Of a stretch of DNA of 64,000 nt, positions 1 through 11,396 are shown in pieces (position 1 is the first letter of the stretch; each line of letters opens with the position of its first letter). The notes under the pieces were generated by a model. The model was not told the origin of the DNA. It saw only the letters and a program-made list of their open reading frames with translations, and did not search any database. Where the stretch lies: contig CM049315.1 of the NCBI GenBank assembly GCA_026874595.1, positions 19,241,664 to 19,305,663 on the forward strand. The letters run 5' to 3'. The translations under genes were made by a program, and so were the position numbers. The stretch is from Sipunculus nudus. Lineage: Eukaryota; Annelida; Sipuncula; Golfingiida; Sipunculidae.

Positions 1-1
1 A

Positions 2-518
2 GATACAGTTAGTTCAGAAATTGCAGCAGACACCATTTCTAATGAAAACCCGAAACAAAACAAAATTCAAAATCCAGAGCTAGCTGAATACCCTCAGAAC
101 ACTCAGTTAGCCCTAGCACTTAACATTATAAAAGATGGTAGGATAAAACAGATTCCTGAATTTCAGGCTTTCATGATAGAGGGCAGTGATGATAAAAAGT
201 ATGCAGTCACCCTTTTCCCCAAAGAAACATGCCAGTGCCTGGCTAGTAGCGTGTGCTATCATATAATCGCTGCCAAGTTAGCAATCGGCATTAATGTAGA
301 AGGTAAAAAGAAGGTCATAAATCTCACAAACTTATCAAAAAGGAATAAAAAACGTGCTGATAAGAGAGCTGGTAGAAAACGCCCTCGTCCAAACGACGTA
401 GACACTGTTGTCGTAACCCCATCTCCAGACTCTGCTATAGCAAAACACAGCAAAGTGTCTACACCAAATACAAAATGTGAAGATTTTTCGAATTTAGAAT
501 CCAGTATAAGTCCTTTAA
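2..518 (+). pseudogene. DNA-transposon-type gene, part 1: SWIM zinc-finger region (5' end outside window)
   Basis: The frame is open from the window edge to the first element insertion at 519. It encodes a SWIM-type zinc finger: the ligands of the CxCx(n)CxH pattern lie at 230-262 (CQC, then CYH), followed by the helix-like IIAAKLAIGI. A basic, nuclear-localisation-like stretch (KKRADKRAGRKR) follows. SWIM fingers commonly close the catalytic region of MULE-type and related eukaryotic transposases and bind DNA or protein, so the missing upstream part is probably the transposase core (inference). The same gene continues at 3148-4106 and 7465-7673. Removing the inserted element between A518 and A3148 keeps the frame (codons for P-L-K-K-Q-E). 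It could instead be a domesticated transposase-derived gene. I do not recognise a named gene. Confidence 0.6.
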
Positions 519-3147
519 ACAAGGGACCTATGGGTCACAGCGCTCAGCTGATATATATGATAAAAAAATAAGATTTAGAAATGAGGCACATGCTGGTTTT
601 ATATGGTAATAAAAATAAGCTGTATTATGAGTTGTTGTTGTTTAGCTTATGTATGATTTTGATAGTACCTTGGAGACAGGAAAGAGAATAAATTTCATTT
701 ATTTCATTAACAAATGGAGTGGGATTGTCACACAGATTTTGACTTGGCCATATAACTAATATAAGCAGAACATATAATATAAAAGTTTAACTATTTATTA
801 GATAAATTACAAATATTGTCCTAAATATAATTTTTATTAAAAATAATAAGAGAATAGTATGATTTTTTCAAATAAAATATGACTGAAATGATTATTAAAA
901 TAATATTAAAGAATATATTCATGAATGCATTCATTAATACATTTTGAAAATATTTGCACTGGTATTCATATACTTTCATTTTTACCTGAATTCCCATTCT
1001 TATGAAAGAACTTTTATAATGGAGTACATATTCATATTCTTGTTTTAATACAATTGCAAAGTATTCGCACCATGTCTGGTATTTATTCAGTTTTCACCAA
1101 GCAATGATGTTGAGAATCCAGAATATACAAAATTCACACATTTAAATAATGATCATAAGTACCTGGTTTTATGGCTTTTATTTATATTAAAAAAAAATGT
1201 AATATATTTATTTTGGACTAATTTCACATCAATGTACACACTAGACACAGTAGGAATCTAGATTAATATTATCAACTGCATCTTTGTCTATCATAAATTT
1301 CCTTCATATGATCCCTAATGATTAGTAATGAATAATAAGATTTACTTTTTTATCATTAAAATTGAACTGAAAAATACCATAGGTGACTGCATGGTGTTAT
1401 TTGGAATACATGACATTCTATCCATCGATACAAGATTCTTATATCATCGGTAACTGCAAGTTAATTTCCTGTTATTATAATCAACTAACAAATTCCTTTT
1501 CTATTTTTCTTTAATTTGTTATTAAAAACCAATAAAAATTTATTAATTTATTGTTATGTTGTTGGTTAAAACTACTAGATGAGTTGGGTTGGACACCTAG
1601 ATCAACTGTGGCTGGCCATTATATAATAAGCTGCCTGGACGCCCCAGTTTATGTCTCGCCTCAAGCATGCATAATTTGCTGAAAGTTCAACCAGGTCAAC
1701 ATACAGGTGACTCAAGAGGTGCTACAGAGAGCCAAGGTCTGACATGGTCTCATAAAAACATTAATAAAAGCTACAATTTTTGGCCAATTTCTTTCAGCTT
1801 TTCAAACTAAAAAGCTGAAATCTTTATGTGTGCATGACATGAAAATTATATCAACAGTACTCACAGGAAACAAACATGCCATGGTCAAAGTTGAGCAAAA
1901 TTTAAGGTACTAATTTTATATTTATACTAATAACTTATACAATTTGAAAAATTCAGAACTAATTTTGGGTATTCAATTGAATCCTGATTAAATAATGTTA
2001 CATCCCTGACAAAAAAATCTCTAGCTTCAGCAATCCTCTTGTTAAGGGAGTAAATATATTTCTTGATTTTTTACAAAGTGCATTATGTTTGGGCCCATAA
2101 CTTAAAACAATTACGCAATACTGACATCATTTCTGGCATGTGCATAGAGAATATATAGAAAAATATGTATATTATATATGATTAAAGTCAGATCAGTGGT
2201 TTTGATATTAGGCTGTCTTGAAGTGTAACAATGGGTTTTTAATGGAAAAATGAAGTTTTTCATTAATATCTGGAAGGTATTAAGTCCTAGTGATCAAATT
2301 CTTGGCATGGTAGGGGATTTTTGAGACATCTAATTGTATGCCAAATTTTAGGAACTGAGAGCTGAAGTTTGGGAGCTGAGCACTTGCAAACTGCATGACA
2401 CTAGTTTGATGTAAACAATATGTTACATGGTGCTTGAAAGCTTGAATAAAATCTACAGTTTTTGATCAACTGGTTTCAAATTTTTGGTGTTTACAGACAA
2501 AATGCTAAAAAAAACATGCTGTGAAAATCCACAGTACTTACAGGAAAAAAACGTGCCATGGTCAAAGTTGGGCAAAATTAAGGTACCAATATTTTATTTT
2601 TGTTAATATTTTAAAAAATTTAAAAGATTTTGATCTAATTTTGGGTATACAATTTAATTTTGATTAATAAAAGTTATATTACTGGAAAAAAAGTTTATAG
2701 CTTTAACATATTTTGTGTTAAGTGATCAAATATCTTTCCTGATTTTTTACACAATGCATTATGTTTGGGCCCATAACTTTTTAAATTTTTATAATACAGA
2801 CATAATTTCTGGCATGTACATAGGAACTATATAGAGGAATAACTATGGTAAATATGAGGAAAAACAGATGAGTGGTTTTGATATTAGGCAGTCCTGAAGT
2901 GTAAAAAATAGGTTTTTAATAAAAAATTGAGGTTTTTCTTTAATTTCTCAAAGGAACAAAGTCGCAAAGACCCAGTTTCGGCTTGGTAGGAGATCTTGGG
3001 GACATCTAACATTATGCCAAATTTTGGATTCCTAGGTCTTACTGTTTCAAAACGTGCCACATCTACGGACGGACGGACGGACGGACGGACAGACGACGGA
3101 CAATGGACCACGACTATAGCTCAGATGACTTATAGTCAGCTGAGCTA
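519..3147 (-). mobile_element. Helentron/HINE-like non-autonomous element, family A, copy 1
   Basis: It begins ACAAGGGACC, with a GACCT-AT-GGGTC hairpin and the inverted repeat GCTCAGCTGA. It ends in a (GACG)n run at about 3061-3090, a 13-bp-arm near-palindrome (AGCTCAGATGACT / AGTCAGCTGAGCT) and CTA. No target duplication is visible; the site is A|A (T|T on the other strand). The interior is AT-rich non-coding DNA with two diverged copies of a roughly 700-bp module containing 'tttgggcccataactt' (near 2090 and 2763). No replicase or helicase is present, so it would depend on an autonomous partner. The strand follows the Helentron convention (hairpin end taken as 3') and is an inference. Confidence 0.65.
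3061..3090. repeat. (GACG)n microsatellite inside family A
   Basis: A short tetranucleotide run of GACG units lies just inside the CTA end of the family A element. Equivalent runs sit at the same relative place in the other complete family A copies, near 7387, 11291 and 19247. This marks it as a constitutive part of the family rather than a chance microsatellite. Confidence 0.8.
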
Positions 3148-4106
3148 AAAAACAGGAACACCAACAAACACCAAAATCTTTTTTAAAAGAAAAGGGCTGT
3201 ACTTCTACTCGTAAGAAATTAACTTTCAAAATAAATGATTCCAACAAGCAAAAACATAATGAGCCTCTCATAACTGTCTTGTCTCATGCGCAAACAAGCG
3301 AGGTTGAAGAGGGGAATAGCTTCCAGTGGATTGACTGGTCCAATAGTTCACGAAATACACAAATTAATAAGTCGGAAAGTCATGTTCATAAAATCTTTCA
3401 CTCCATGCACAGTAGTATTGATGATTCTGAAAAATCAAAAGATGTTCATCATTCAACTGTTAGGTTGCATGACAGTGGGGATATTAATGATGCACTAAAT
3501 AGTATTGATATGTGATTTATTGATTAGCCAATTAAAATTGACCAACTCTGATAGGGAAATACTTGTGAATCAAAATGGCTGGTTAACTTCAGAACATATT
3601 CGTGCAGCCACGCATCTATTAAAAAGACAATATCCTACGATGGGGGGGGGGGGGGGGGGTTACATTAGATCCAATACTTGCACCTTTTAGGGATTATTCA
3701 GACAAGTGGGTTTATGTGGTAAAGTTTAGGAATATTTCAGAGGAGAAGCATGCAGTACAAATTTTACATAATGGAACGGATCACTGGGTATGCGCAATTA
3801 AGGTAAACAAAGATAAGTTTTTATTGGATAGTGGGGCATCAAGCAATTTGACAGAATCATTTAAAATTCAGTTGTCTTGTTTGTTTGGGGGGAAGGAATC
3901 AGAACTTGAGGTGTACAAGCCCAAGGTACAAAAACAGCGTCCAGGATCTGGTGACTGTGCCCTATTCGCTATAGGTAATGCTGTTGAATTGTGCAGCTCC
4001 AATAAAGTGCCTATTCACGCAAAGTTTTTAGATGATAGTGCTGTAATGAGAACACATTTAAAATCTTGTTATGAAAAAGGTGAAGTGACGCCGTTCCCAA
4101 ACAGAA
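3148..4106 (+). pseudogene. DNA-transposon-type gene, part 2: Ulp1/C48-like cysteine protease region
   Basis: This continues the gene interrupted at 518. A polar linker is readable from about 3153 to 3512. After a frame change comes the segment around NQNGWLTSEHIRAATHLL (3555-3620), which typically precedes a Ulp1-like domain in transposon proteins. An 18-base G run near 3642-3659 then shifts frame again. The protease core reads VQILHNGTDHWVC with the candidate catalytic His at 3782, Asp at 3827, oxyanion Gln at 3935 and Cys at 3956 (SGDCALFAIG), ending near PFPNR. C48 proteases cleave SUMO-like or polyprotein substrates and occur in several large eukaryotic DNA transposons. The catalytic set appears present, but the two frame shifts make the copy a pseudogene. 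The substrate is unknown. Confidence 0.6.
3642..3659. repeat. Poly-G tract within the protease gene
   Basis: An uninterrupted run of about 18 G interrupts the coding frame between the HIRAATHLL segment and the Ulp1-like core. It probably arose by slippage. It is one of many long G runs in this window (others near 6526, 10304, 17810, 20698 and throughout 32930-35290). Confidence 0.85.
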
Positions 4107-7100
4107 ACAAGTGACCCATGGGTCATGACGCTCAGCTGACTGGGAAGAGATTCACAAAAGGATATTTTATCATCAGAATGGTAGATACCCATTCAACTGA
4201 AGCATCAAACAGATTAACCAACAGGCCAAGATTTAGTCTGTATTTATATATCTGAAAAATAGAGAAACAAGTGACCCATGGGTCATGACGCTCAGCTGAC
4301 TGGGAAGAGATTCGCAAAAGGAAATTTTTACACCAGAATGTTAGTATATACCCATTCAACTGAAGCATCAAACAGATTAACCAACAGGCCAAGATTTAGT
4401 CTGTATTTATATATCTCAAAAATAGAGAAAAATGTGTAAACTTTTAAAACTAGAATACGGGTAGCCGACAAGTGACTACGTGTATCTGCCAAAATCAGAG
4501 TGAAGTGAGGCATGGATTGAGTGGCAAGGGGAAACAGAGTGAGGTATGTTGCATATTAGCATGGATGTCTGCAGCCTAAATGTGTATGTAGGTTGTGCAA
4601 CCTACCACAAATCCAGAAAGCTGTCCAAGTTGTATACATATGCAAAATTTTAGGCAGAAAACATGGATATGAGTTATTTTAGCCCACGGCAGACAAACAG
4701 ACAGACGCTGTGCAAAAATGGTTGCAGTTTTGTGTATGATAAAGACCTATGTGAGATCTAAACACAAGCACAATTTTGGCCCATTCGGTCAAATGGTTCC
4801 TGAGATATGAGCTTGGATGTGTCCAGCGTTAACTAGAATGTAGGTGGCGCCACCTGTCATAAAATCAAGAAAGCTGTACACGGTGTATAAACCTGCAAAA
4901 TTTTAGGCAGTTATGTCGAACCACTACAGAGAAATGAGTAATTTTAGGCCACGGCAGACTAACAGACAGACACTGTGCAAAATGTGCAAAAATGGTTGCA
5001 GGTGGCCCCTCCAGTATTGTGTATGATAAAGACCTATGTGAGATCTATACACATGCAAAATTTTGGCCCAATCGTTCAAACGGTTCCCGAGATATGAGCT
5101 TGGATGTCTGCAGCATAAACTAGAATAAAGGTGGCGCCACCTGTCATAAAATCAAGAAAGCTATCCAGGATGTATAAAACTGCAAAATTTTAGGCAGATA
5201 TGTCAAACCACTGCCAAGATGCGAGTGACTTTATTGCACGGCAGACAAACAGACAGACGCTGTGCAAAAATGGTTGCAGGTGGTGCCACCAGTTTTGTGT
5301 ATGATGAAGAATAATGTTAGATCTATACACATGCAAAATTTTGGCCCGATCGGTCAAATGGTTCCCGAGATATGAGCTTGGATGTCATCAGCGTGAACGT
5401 GAATGTAGGTGGTGCCACCTGTCATAAAATCAAGAAAGCTATCCAGGATGTATAAAACTGCAAAATTTTAGGCAGATATGTCAAACCACTGCCGAGATAT
5501 GTTTGACATTATTGCACGGCAGACAAACAGACAGACGCTGTGCAAAAATGGTTGCAGGTGGCGCCACCAGTTTAGCGTATGATAAAGAGCTATGTTAGAT
5601 CTATATACATGCAAAATTTTGGCCTGATCAGTCAAACGGTTCCCGAAATATGAGCTTGGATGTCATCAGCGTGAATGAGAATGTAGGTGGCGCCACCTGT
5701 CATAAAATCAAGAAAGCTATCCAGGATGTATACGCATGCCGAATTTCAGGTGAATTAGTCAATTCACTGCAGAGGTATGAGTGATTTTAACCAAAGGCAG
5801 ATGAACAGATGGACACTGTGCAAACATGGTTACAGGTGGCACCACCATTTTTTGTGTATGTTATAGAGCTATCCAAGGGCTACATTAGTATAAATTTTAT
5901 TTCCTGATCAGTCAAACGGTTCCCGAGATATGAGCTTGGAAAGCTGATAAAATCAAGTCCCAGAGGAGCTCTCTGGAAACGAACGCGGCAACGGCGGAGG
6001 AACCCGGTCAAAAACATAGTATCCACAAAACTTCGTTTTGGCGGGTACAAAAATACAGGTGGCTCCACCAGTCTGCAGAAACTAATAAAAACACAAACAT
6101 CAATATCCATGCAAAGAATCATGGTGATCTCCCCATTAGTTGTTCAGATACTTCAGCTTTTGTATCAAATTGTTCATTATTCTGAGGGATACTTCGGAGT
6201 CCTATAGCTTGAAGGATATGGGTAACAGAGACCTAATTTCAAGTTTCCACAGGCACCTTTCATGGGCCTCCTTGCATGACAAGAATGAAGATTCTAGGTC
6301 CAGTTGTTGCGATTTGTACCCTGTTGACAGATAACCACATCTTTAAAGGTCTCAAAAAAAAGAAAAAAATTCGTAAAAATTTGAAAAAAAAATAGAGGTG
6401 GCACACCCAGTCTGCAGAAACTGATGGAACAGCTCATGATCAATATGTATGCCGAAAATCATGACCATCAGTGTTGTAGTTATTGAAATACTGCAGTTTT
6501 TGTATCAAATTTTCCATTATTCTGGGGGGGGGGGGGGGGGTATTTTGGACCCATACAGCTTAAAGAATATGGGTAACAGAGACCTAATTTCAAGTTTCCA
6601 TGGAGACTTTTCATGGGTCTCCCTGTGTGTCAAGAATAAAGATTCTTGGTCCAGTTTTTATGATTTGTGCCCTGTTAACAGATGTTCATATCTTTAAAGG
6701 TCTCAAAAATACAGAAAAATTTCGTAAAAAAAAAACGAACAAATACAGGTGGTGCCACCAGTCTGCAGAAACTGATGAAACACTCCATGATCAATATCCA
6801 TGAAAACAATTATGGTGTTCTCTGGATTAGTTGTTCAGATACTTCAGCTTTTGTATCAAATTTTCCATTATTCTGAGCTGTACTTTGGAGTGCCATAGCT
6901 CAAAGGATACGGGTAACAGACCTAATTTCAGGTGTCCATGGAGACTTATCATGGGTCTCCCTGTGTGTCAACAATGAAGATTCTAGGTCCAGTCCTTACG
7001 ATTTGTACCCTGTTGACAGATAACTACATCCTACATTGTGCCACGTTAACAGATGTTCACATTTTTAAAGGTCTCAAAAATAGAGAAAAAAATTTGTAAA

Positions 7101-7464
7101 AAATCGTAAAAAACCAGTGGCGCCACCAGTCTGCAGGAACTTATGGAACATCTCATGATCAATATGTATGCCAAAAATCATGACCATCAGTTAAGTAGTT
7201 AATGAGATATTGAAGTTTTTGTATGAAATTTTTGACTTTTCTGGGGGGTACTTTGGGGCCCCATAGCTCGAAGGATATGGGTAACAGAGACCTAATATCT
7301 GGTTTCCAAGGAGATTTTTCATGGACCTCTCAGAATCCCAAGTTACAAGGTTCTAGATTCAGCGGTTACGATTTGTGCCTGGTTAACGGACGGACAGACG
7401 GACAGACGGACGACGGACAAAGAGTGATCACTATAGCTCAGATGACTTTCAGTCAGCTGAGCTA
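4107..7464 (-). mobile_element. Helentron/HINE-like element, family A, copy 2
   Basis: It starts ACAAGTGACCCATGGGTC followed by GCTCAGCTGACT. It ends with a GACG-type run (about 7387-7412), the near-palindrome ending AGTCAGCTGAGC, and TA. It is inserted at A|A in the transposon-type gene; deleting it gives an in-frame junction (N-R-K-K-Q-K). The interior is unlike copy 1. It is mostly tandem units of about 300 bp carrying GGTGGCGCCACC-type palindromes (about 4550-5900) and further units up to 7300 with 'ggtggcgccaccagtctgcag'-like cores. The first 156 bp are tandemly duplicated (ACAAGTGACC recurs at about 4266). A piece resembling the hairpin end at 40595-40624 is embedded near 5950-6050. Confidence 0.62.
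4550..5930. repeat. About 300-bp tandem units with GGTGGCGCCACC palindromes
   Basis: Four to five diverged units run in tandem. Each has a 'gatatgagcttggatgtc' block, a palindromic AGGTGGCGCCACCT block, 'ataaaatcaagaaagctatc', 'gcaaaattttaggcagatat', and 'cggcagacaaacagacagac' followed by a second GGTGGCGCCACC-like core. Related units occur at 21960-22850, 35880-36800 and 39160-40440. Confidence 0.75.
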
Positions 7465-7673
7465 AAAAACAAAAGTTCAATATTTCATTGCCAAGACTAA
7501 AGTCTATATCATTAAAAGTGGCCATATCCTGCACTTGTGGCACAGCAGACGTTTTTGACGATTTGGTTAAATGTGATGGCACCTGCCAACGCAAACTTCA
7601 TGTGTCTTGCATAAGTGTCCGAAAAAAATCTCTTAGGAATGGTAAAAATTTTTGTTCACACTGCCAAGTTTAG
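7465..7673 (+). pseudogene. DNA-transposon-type gene, part 3: PHD-finger-like C-terminus
   Basis: After the second element insertion the frame continues to a stop at 7671-7673. It encodes a Cys/His array in PHD order: SCTCGTADVF (C-x-C), LVKCDGTC, KLHVSC, then NFCSHC about 15 residues later. PHD fingers bind histone tails; transposon proteins often carry one, presumably to target chromatin (inference). Joined across the insertion, the PHD region follows the Ulp1-like region directly, giving the order SWIM, C48, PHD. The short length matches a single finger. A degenerate RING-like finger is the main alternative. Confidence 0.5.
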
Positions 7674-8561
7674 ATATTGTTTATTATAGGATGAATGCAA
7701 TAATACTTATTAATTAATATCTATGTATCTATATATGTATATGTGATGTATATATGTGTATAAACCCCCTGATGTTTAAAGATGTGTACAAATGTATGTA
7801 AATGTATATATGAATTTTACCAGTTGTAATTTCTTTGACAGTTTTTGATTTTCATTGCAGAAGTTGCCAATAAATTGTTGATTGAAATCATGGTTTTATG
7901 TGCGATTCTTCTCGTGTGTGGGTGGACATGATTGCACACCACTTAAGGGACACCTCATTTAATGGGTGTACTATGGGCAATTAGCGTGTGCCGTCATGCA
8001 TGCATACCCGAGTGCAGCAAACCTAATTGTTTGATGAGGCGAGTGATTAAGCAGGAGTAGTTTCGTATACAGAGTTCTGCGAGGGCAATTAATAAAGCAG
8101 CAGTGGGCAATTAATTATCGATCTGCAACATCCACTTATATCCTAGTGTTTTTATTTCACAAAGTAAAGTAGCAAATCTATGATGTAGTGCTACATTAAT
8201 TCGTGGTCCTTATACCTAAAACATAAAATTTAAATTCATTTGAAGATTAGGGTTTAACTAGTTCAAATAAAACTCTTTAAACAGTAACGGTTGTTAAACC
8301 ATTAGGGCTATTTGAATCTGAACATGTTGAAAATTGTACCTCTGTACTCCGTATAAATACTATAATGAATGACGATTTGGGTCCGGTCATGGTATATGGA
8401 ACGTTCATTAGCCTTTTATGAGATCATCACGAAAAACGTAAAAGACGCTGGAAATTCTAATTATTTTACGTATTATAAATATTGTACACAGTTAGATGAT
8501 AGTCTAATCTAACGTAACCAGTCGTAATATGTAAACAAAATTATTTGTTATTGAGTGTAAA
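7674..8561. other. AT-rich intergenic DNA, no gene seen
   Basis: No coding pattern or repeat end can be supported here. TA-rich microsatellite-like sequence ('atatatgtatatg') lies near 7725-7810. The segment separates the PHD region from the DDE transposase relic, and could hold degraded upstream coding or intron sequence of the latter. Confidence 0.5.
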
Positions 8562-8623
8562 TGCATAAATCTGTCAACGGTACAAGATGGGCAAAGGAAA
8601 ATAGTGGGGCGCCGAGGAATAAA
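8562..8623 (+). pseudogene. pogo/Tigger-like DDE_1 transposase relic, 5' piece
   Basis: The frame reads INLSTVQDGQRKIVGRRGIK. This matches the stretch just before the DDE core in pogo/Tigger-family proteins (typically '...S-x-VQ-x-P-x-K...GxK'). It stops exactly at the family A element inserted at 8624 and resumes at 11397 with QIAAVTSQERGE, as expected for one continuous exon. Upstream coding sequence is not recognisable. Confidence 0.55.
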
Positions 8624-11396
8624 ACAAGGGACCCATGGGTCACGGCGCTCAGCTGATCGTGATTGGACTATAAATGTTTCTCCACTGTGATACTATATCG
8701 GGTTGATAAAGCTTATGAATATCATGGACATGTTGGGCTATTATAAAGGAATGTAATGTAATATGTGAGTAAATGATAAATGAAATAACCTGACTGATGG
8801 ATTAATAGAGTCAAATATAGTGGTTTATTTTTTATTTATTTAGGAGGGGTTGAAAATTGTGATATATTTGAGCAAATATAAATGCAATGACAGCAGTAAT
8901 AAGCAGTAGTAGAATGATGATAAGGCTATTTGTTGAAGGATCTAAAGTGTATGGTAGTCTGCAAGCTTTCAATTTGACAGATATGATGTTATGATTAACT
9001 ATGCTAATGAAGTGATTTATGAATTTGTGACTGTATGACACAATATCTCTTTAGTCTTGACAAGGTACATTATTGTGATGCCCACTATGTCTACATATTA
9101 CACAATATTGACAATTTCTGGCATGTACATAGGAACGAATAGTTATACAAAATATTAAAGTATGAATATATCTGATTCATCTTGTTCTTGCTTACTGAGG
9201 TTGACTTTGGGATGGGGTTCGGAGAAGGGAAATGTGAGGGCAGCACGAAGGTGGATGTAGAAATATTCTATTGTAATGTTTTTCATTTATATGAGAATAT
9301 GAAAAGCTAAGAGGAAAGGGGCCCTCCTACTTGGTTATAGTAAAGTTCTAAATATATGATTGCAAACTAATACTCTGACAAGACTGTCATGAAGAAAAAC
9401 AGTAAAAGTTTTGAGATACTGTGATGCATATGAAAATTTACAGATGGACAGGCATGTGGACAGAATGGACTAATACCTTTATTTCACTTTCAAAGGAATA
9501 ATGCATTTAAGTTTATATATAATCCTACTTTTTTAAGCATATCCACTTTTTCCATTAAGAAGTTTTTACCTGAATCATTTTTTATTTAGAAGTTTTATAA
9601 ATTCTAAATAAAAAAAACCTGAAATTATAAGTTTAAATATAAGAATTGTTGCAAAAGTTGCAAACATTATATATACAGAGTAAAAAACTGAAACTATAAG
9701 TTAAAATATTAGAATTGTTGCAAAGTTGCAATCATCATATATCAAGAGTGTAGCTCATATTGGGTCATATTATGCATACACATATATTTTATTATTTTTA
9801 AATCATAAATGTTTAAACTGAATTTAAAAGAAAATAATGCCACAACAAGGCATCTACAAGAATATTTCTTGAATCACTATTAAACAGTTTTGCACATTGG
9901 AGTTTTCAGTAAATGCTTAATTTTATTCACCAAAATAAAATAAAAGATTCAGTAAATTTGATAAAATAAAACATCTTTACAAATAAAGTATACACACTGT
10001 TGGTTGAATGAGGGACAAACAATATCATTGTGCTAATTACTATCCGAGTTTTAATTTATAACTGGAATTAATAGTCAATTTCACACCTGGTGAAGTTTTT
10101 ACTCTTCTGAAGTAAGGAATTACTTATCTCATGAACATCCACACTTTCATAGCAATACACCACTTTGTGGACACAATTAAATGTACACTTTAATCATTGT
10201 AACCCTGGTGGTACAATACAAAATCTAAAATGTAGCATAGCCTAGAATAAGAATGAATCAAATACAGAAAATAATAACATTCATCTAGTTTATGCACAAT
10301 CTGGGGGGGGGGGGGGAGTGCAGGGCAGAGGGGAAGCCTGCTGGTAGTGGCCAAGCTGACCCAAGGCAAGCTGCCTGGGGTGGGTTACATAATGCAAGTG
10401 AAGGCTGTACTACGAGGTGGGCTAGATGTAAACAACACTTGACATGGTGTATGAAAACATGAATAAAAGCTATTCTTTCTTTCCAATCAATTTCTTTGAA
10501 ATTTCAGATTTTAAAAGATTAAATCCTTATGTATACATGCTGTGAAAATTAAATCAAAAGTGCCAAAGTGGGACAAAATTTAAGGTATTGATTTTTTATT
10601 TATGCTAATAACTTGAAAAATTTGCAAAATTCAGATCTAATTTTGGGTAAACAATTGAATCTTGATTAAATAAAGTTACATTCCTGATAAAAAGACTCTA
10701 GGTTCAGCAATTCTCATGTTAGGTAAATATATTTCCTGATTTTTTAAAAAATTGCCTTATGTTTTGGCCCATAACTTCAAAATAATACCCAATACTGATC
10801 TAATTTTTGGTATGTTCATAGAAAATGTATGAAAGAATGTGAAAGTAAATACGATAAAAAACAGATCAGTGGTTTTGATATTAGGCAGCCTTGAAGTGTA
10901 ACAATGGCTTTTTTTATGGAAAACAGAGTTTTTTTTCCTTAATATCTTGAAGGAACGAAGATTATTCCTGATTATTTTACAAAGTCCATTATGTTTGGGC
11001 CCATAACTTTTTTAAATTATGTAATACTGACTTAATATCTGGCATGTACATAGGAACTATTTAGAGGAATATTTATGGTAAATATGAAGAAAACCAGATG
11101 AGTGGTTTTGATATTAGGCAGTCCTAAGTGTGAAAATAGATTTCTAATAAAAAGTTGAGGTTTTTCCTTAATATCTCGGTGGAACGAAGTCCTATTGACC
11201 CAATTTTCGGCATGGTAGGAGATTTTGGGGACATCTAACTGTATGCCGAATTTCAGATTTGTAGGTCCAACGGTGTCGAAACGTGCCAGTCTTACGGACG
11301 GACATCCGGACAGACGGACGGACAGACAGACGGACGGACGGAAGACGGACAATGGACCACGACTATAGCTCAGATGACTTATAGTCAGTTGAGCTA
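8624..11396 (-). mobile_element. Helentron/HINE-like element, family A, copy 3
   Basis: It begins ACAAGGGACCCATGGGTC then GCGCTCAGCTGA. It ends with a GACG/CAGACGG run (about 11291-11345), the near-palindrome AGCTCAGATGACT...AGTCAGTTGAGC, and TA. The target A|A lies inside the DDE_1 relic; removal gives in-frame I-K-Q-I-A-A. The interior shares modules with 17170-19310 and 57300-58290, for example 'aagctaagaggaaaggg', 'ttgaatgagggacaaacaat' and a G run near 10304. No protein is encoded. Confidence 0.65.

Noticed and set aside
2884-3271. Minus-strand ORFs with SVRPSVRPSV repeats (also at 11032-11400)
   Set aside because: They translate the (GACG)n microsatellite and the element terminus, not a protein gene.
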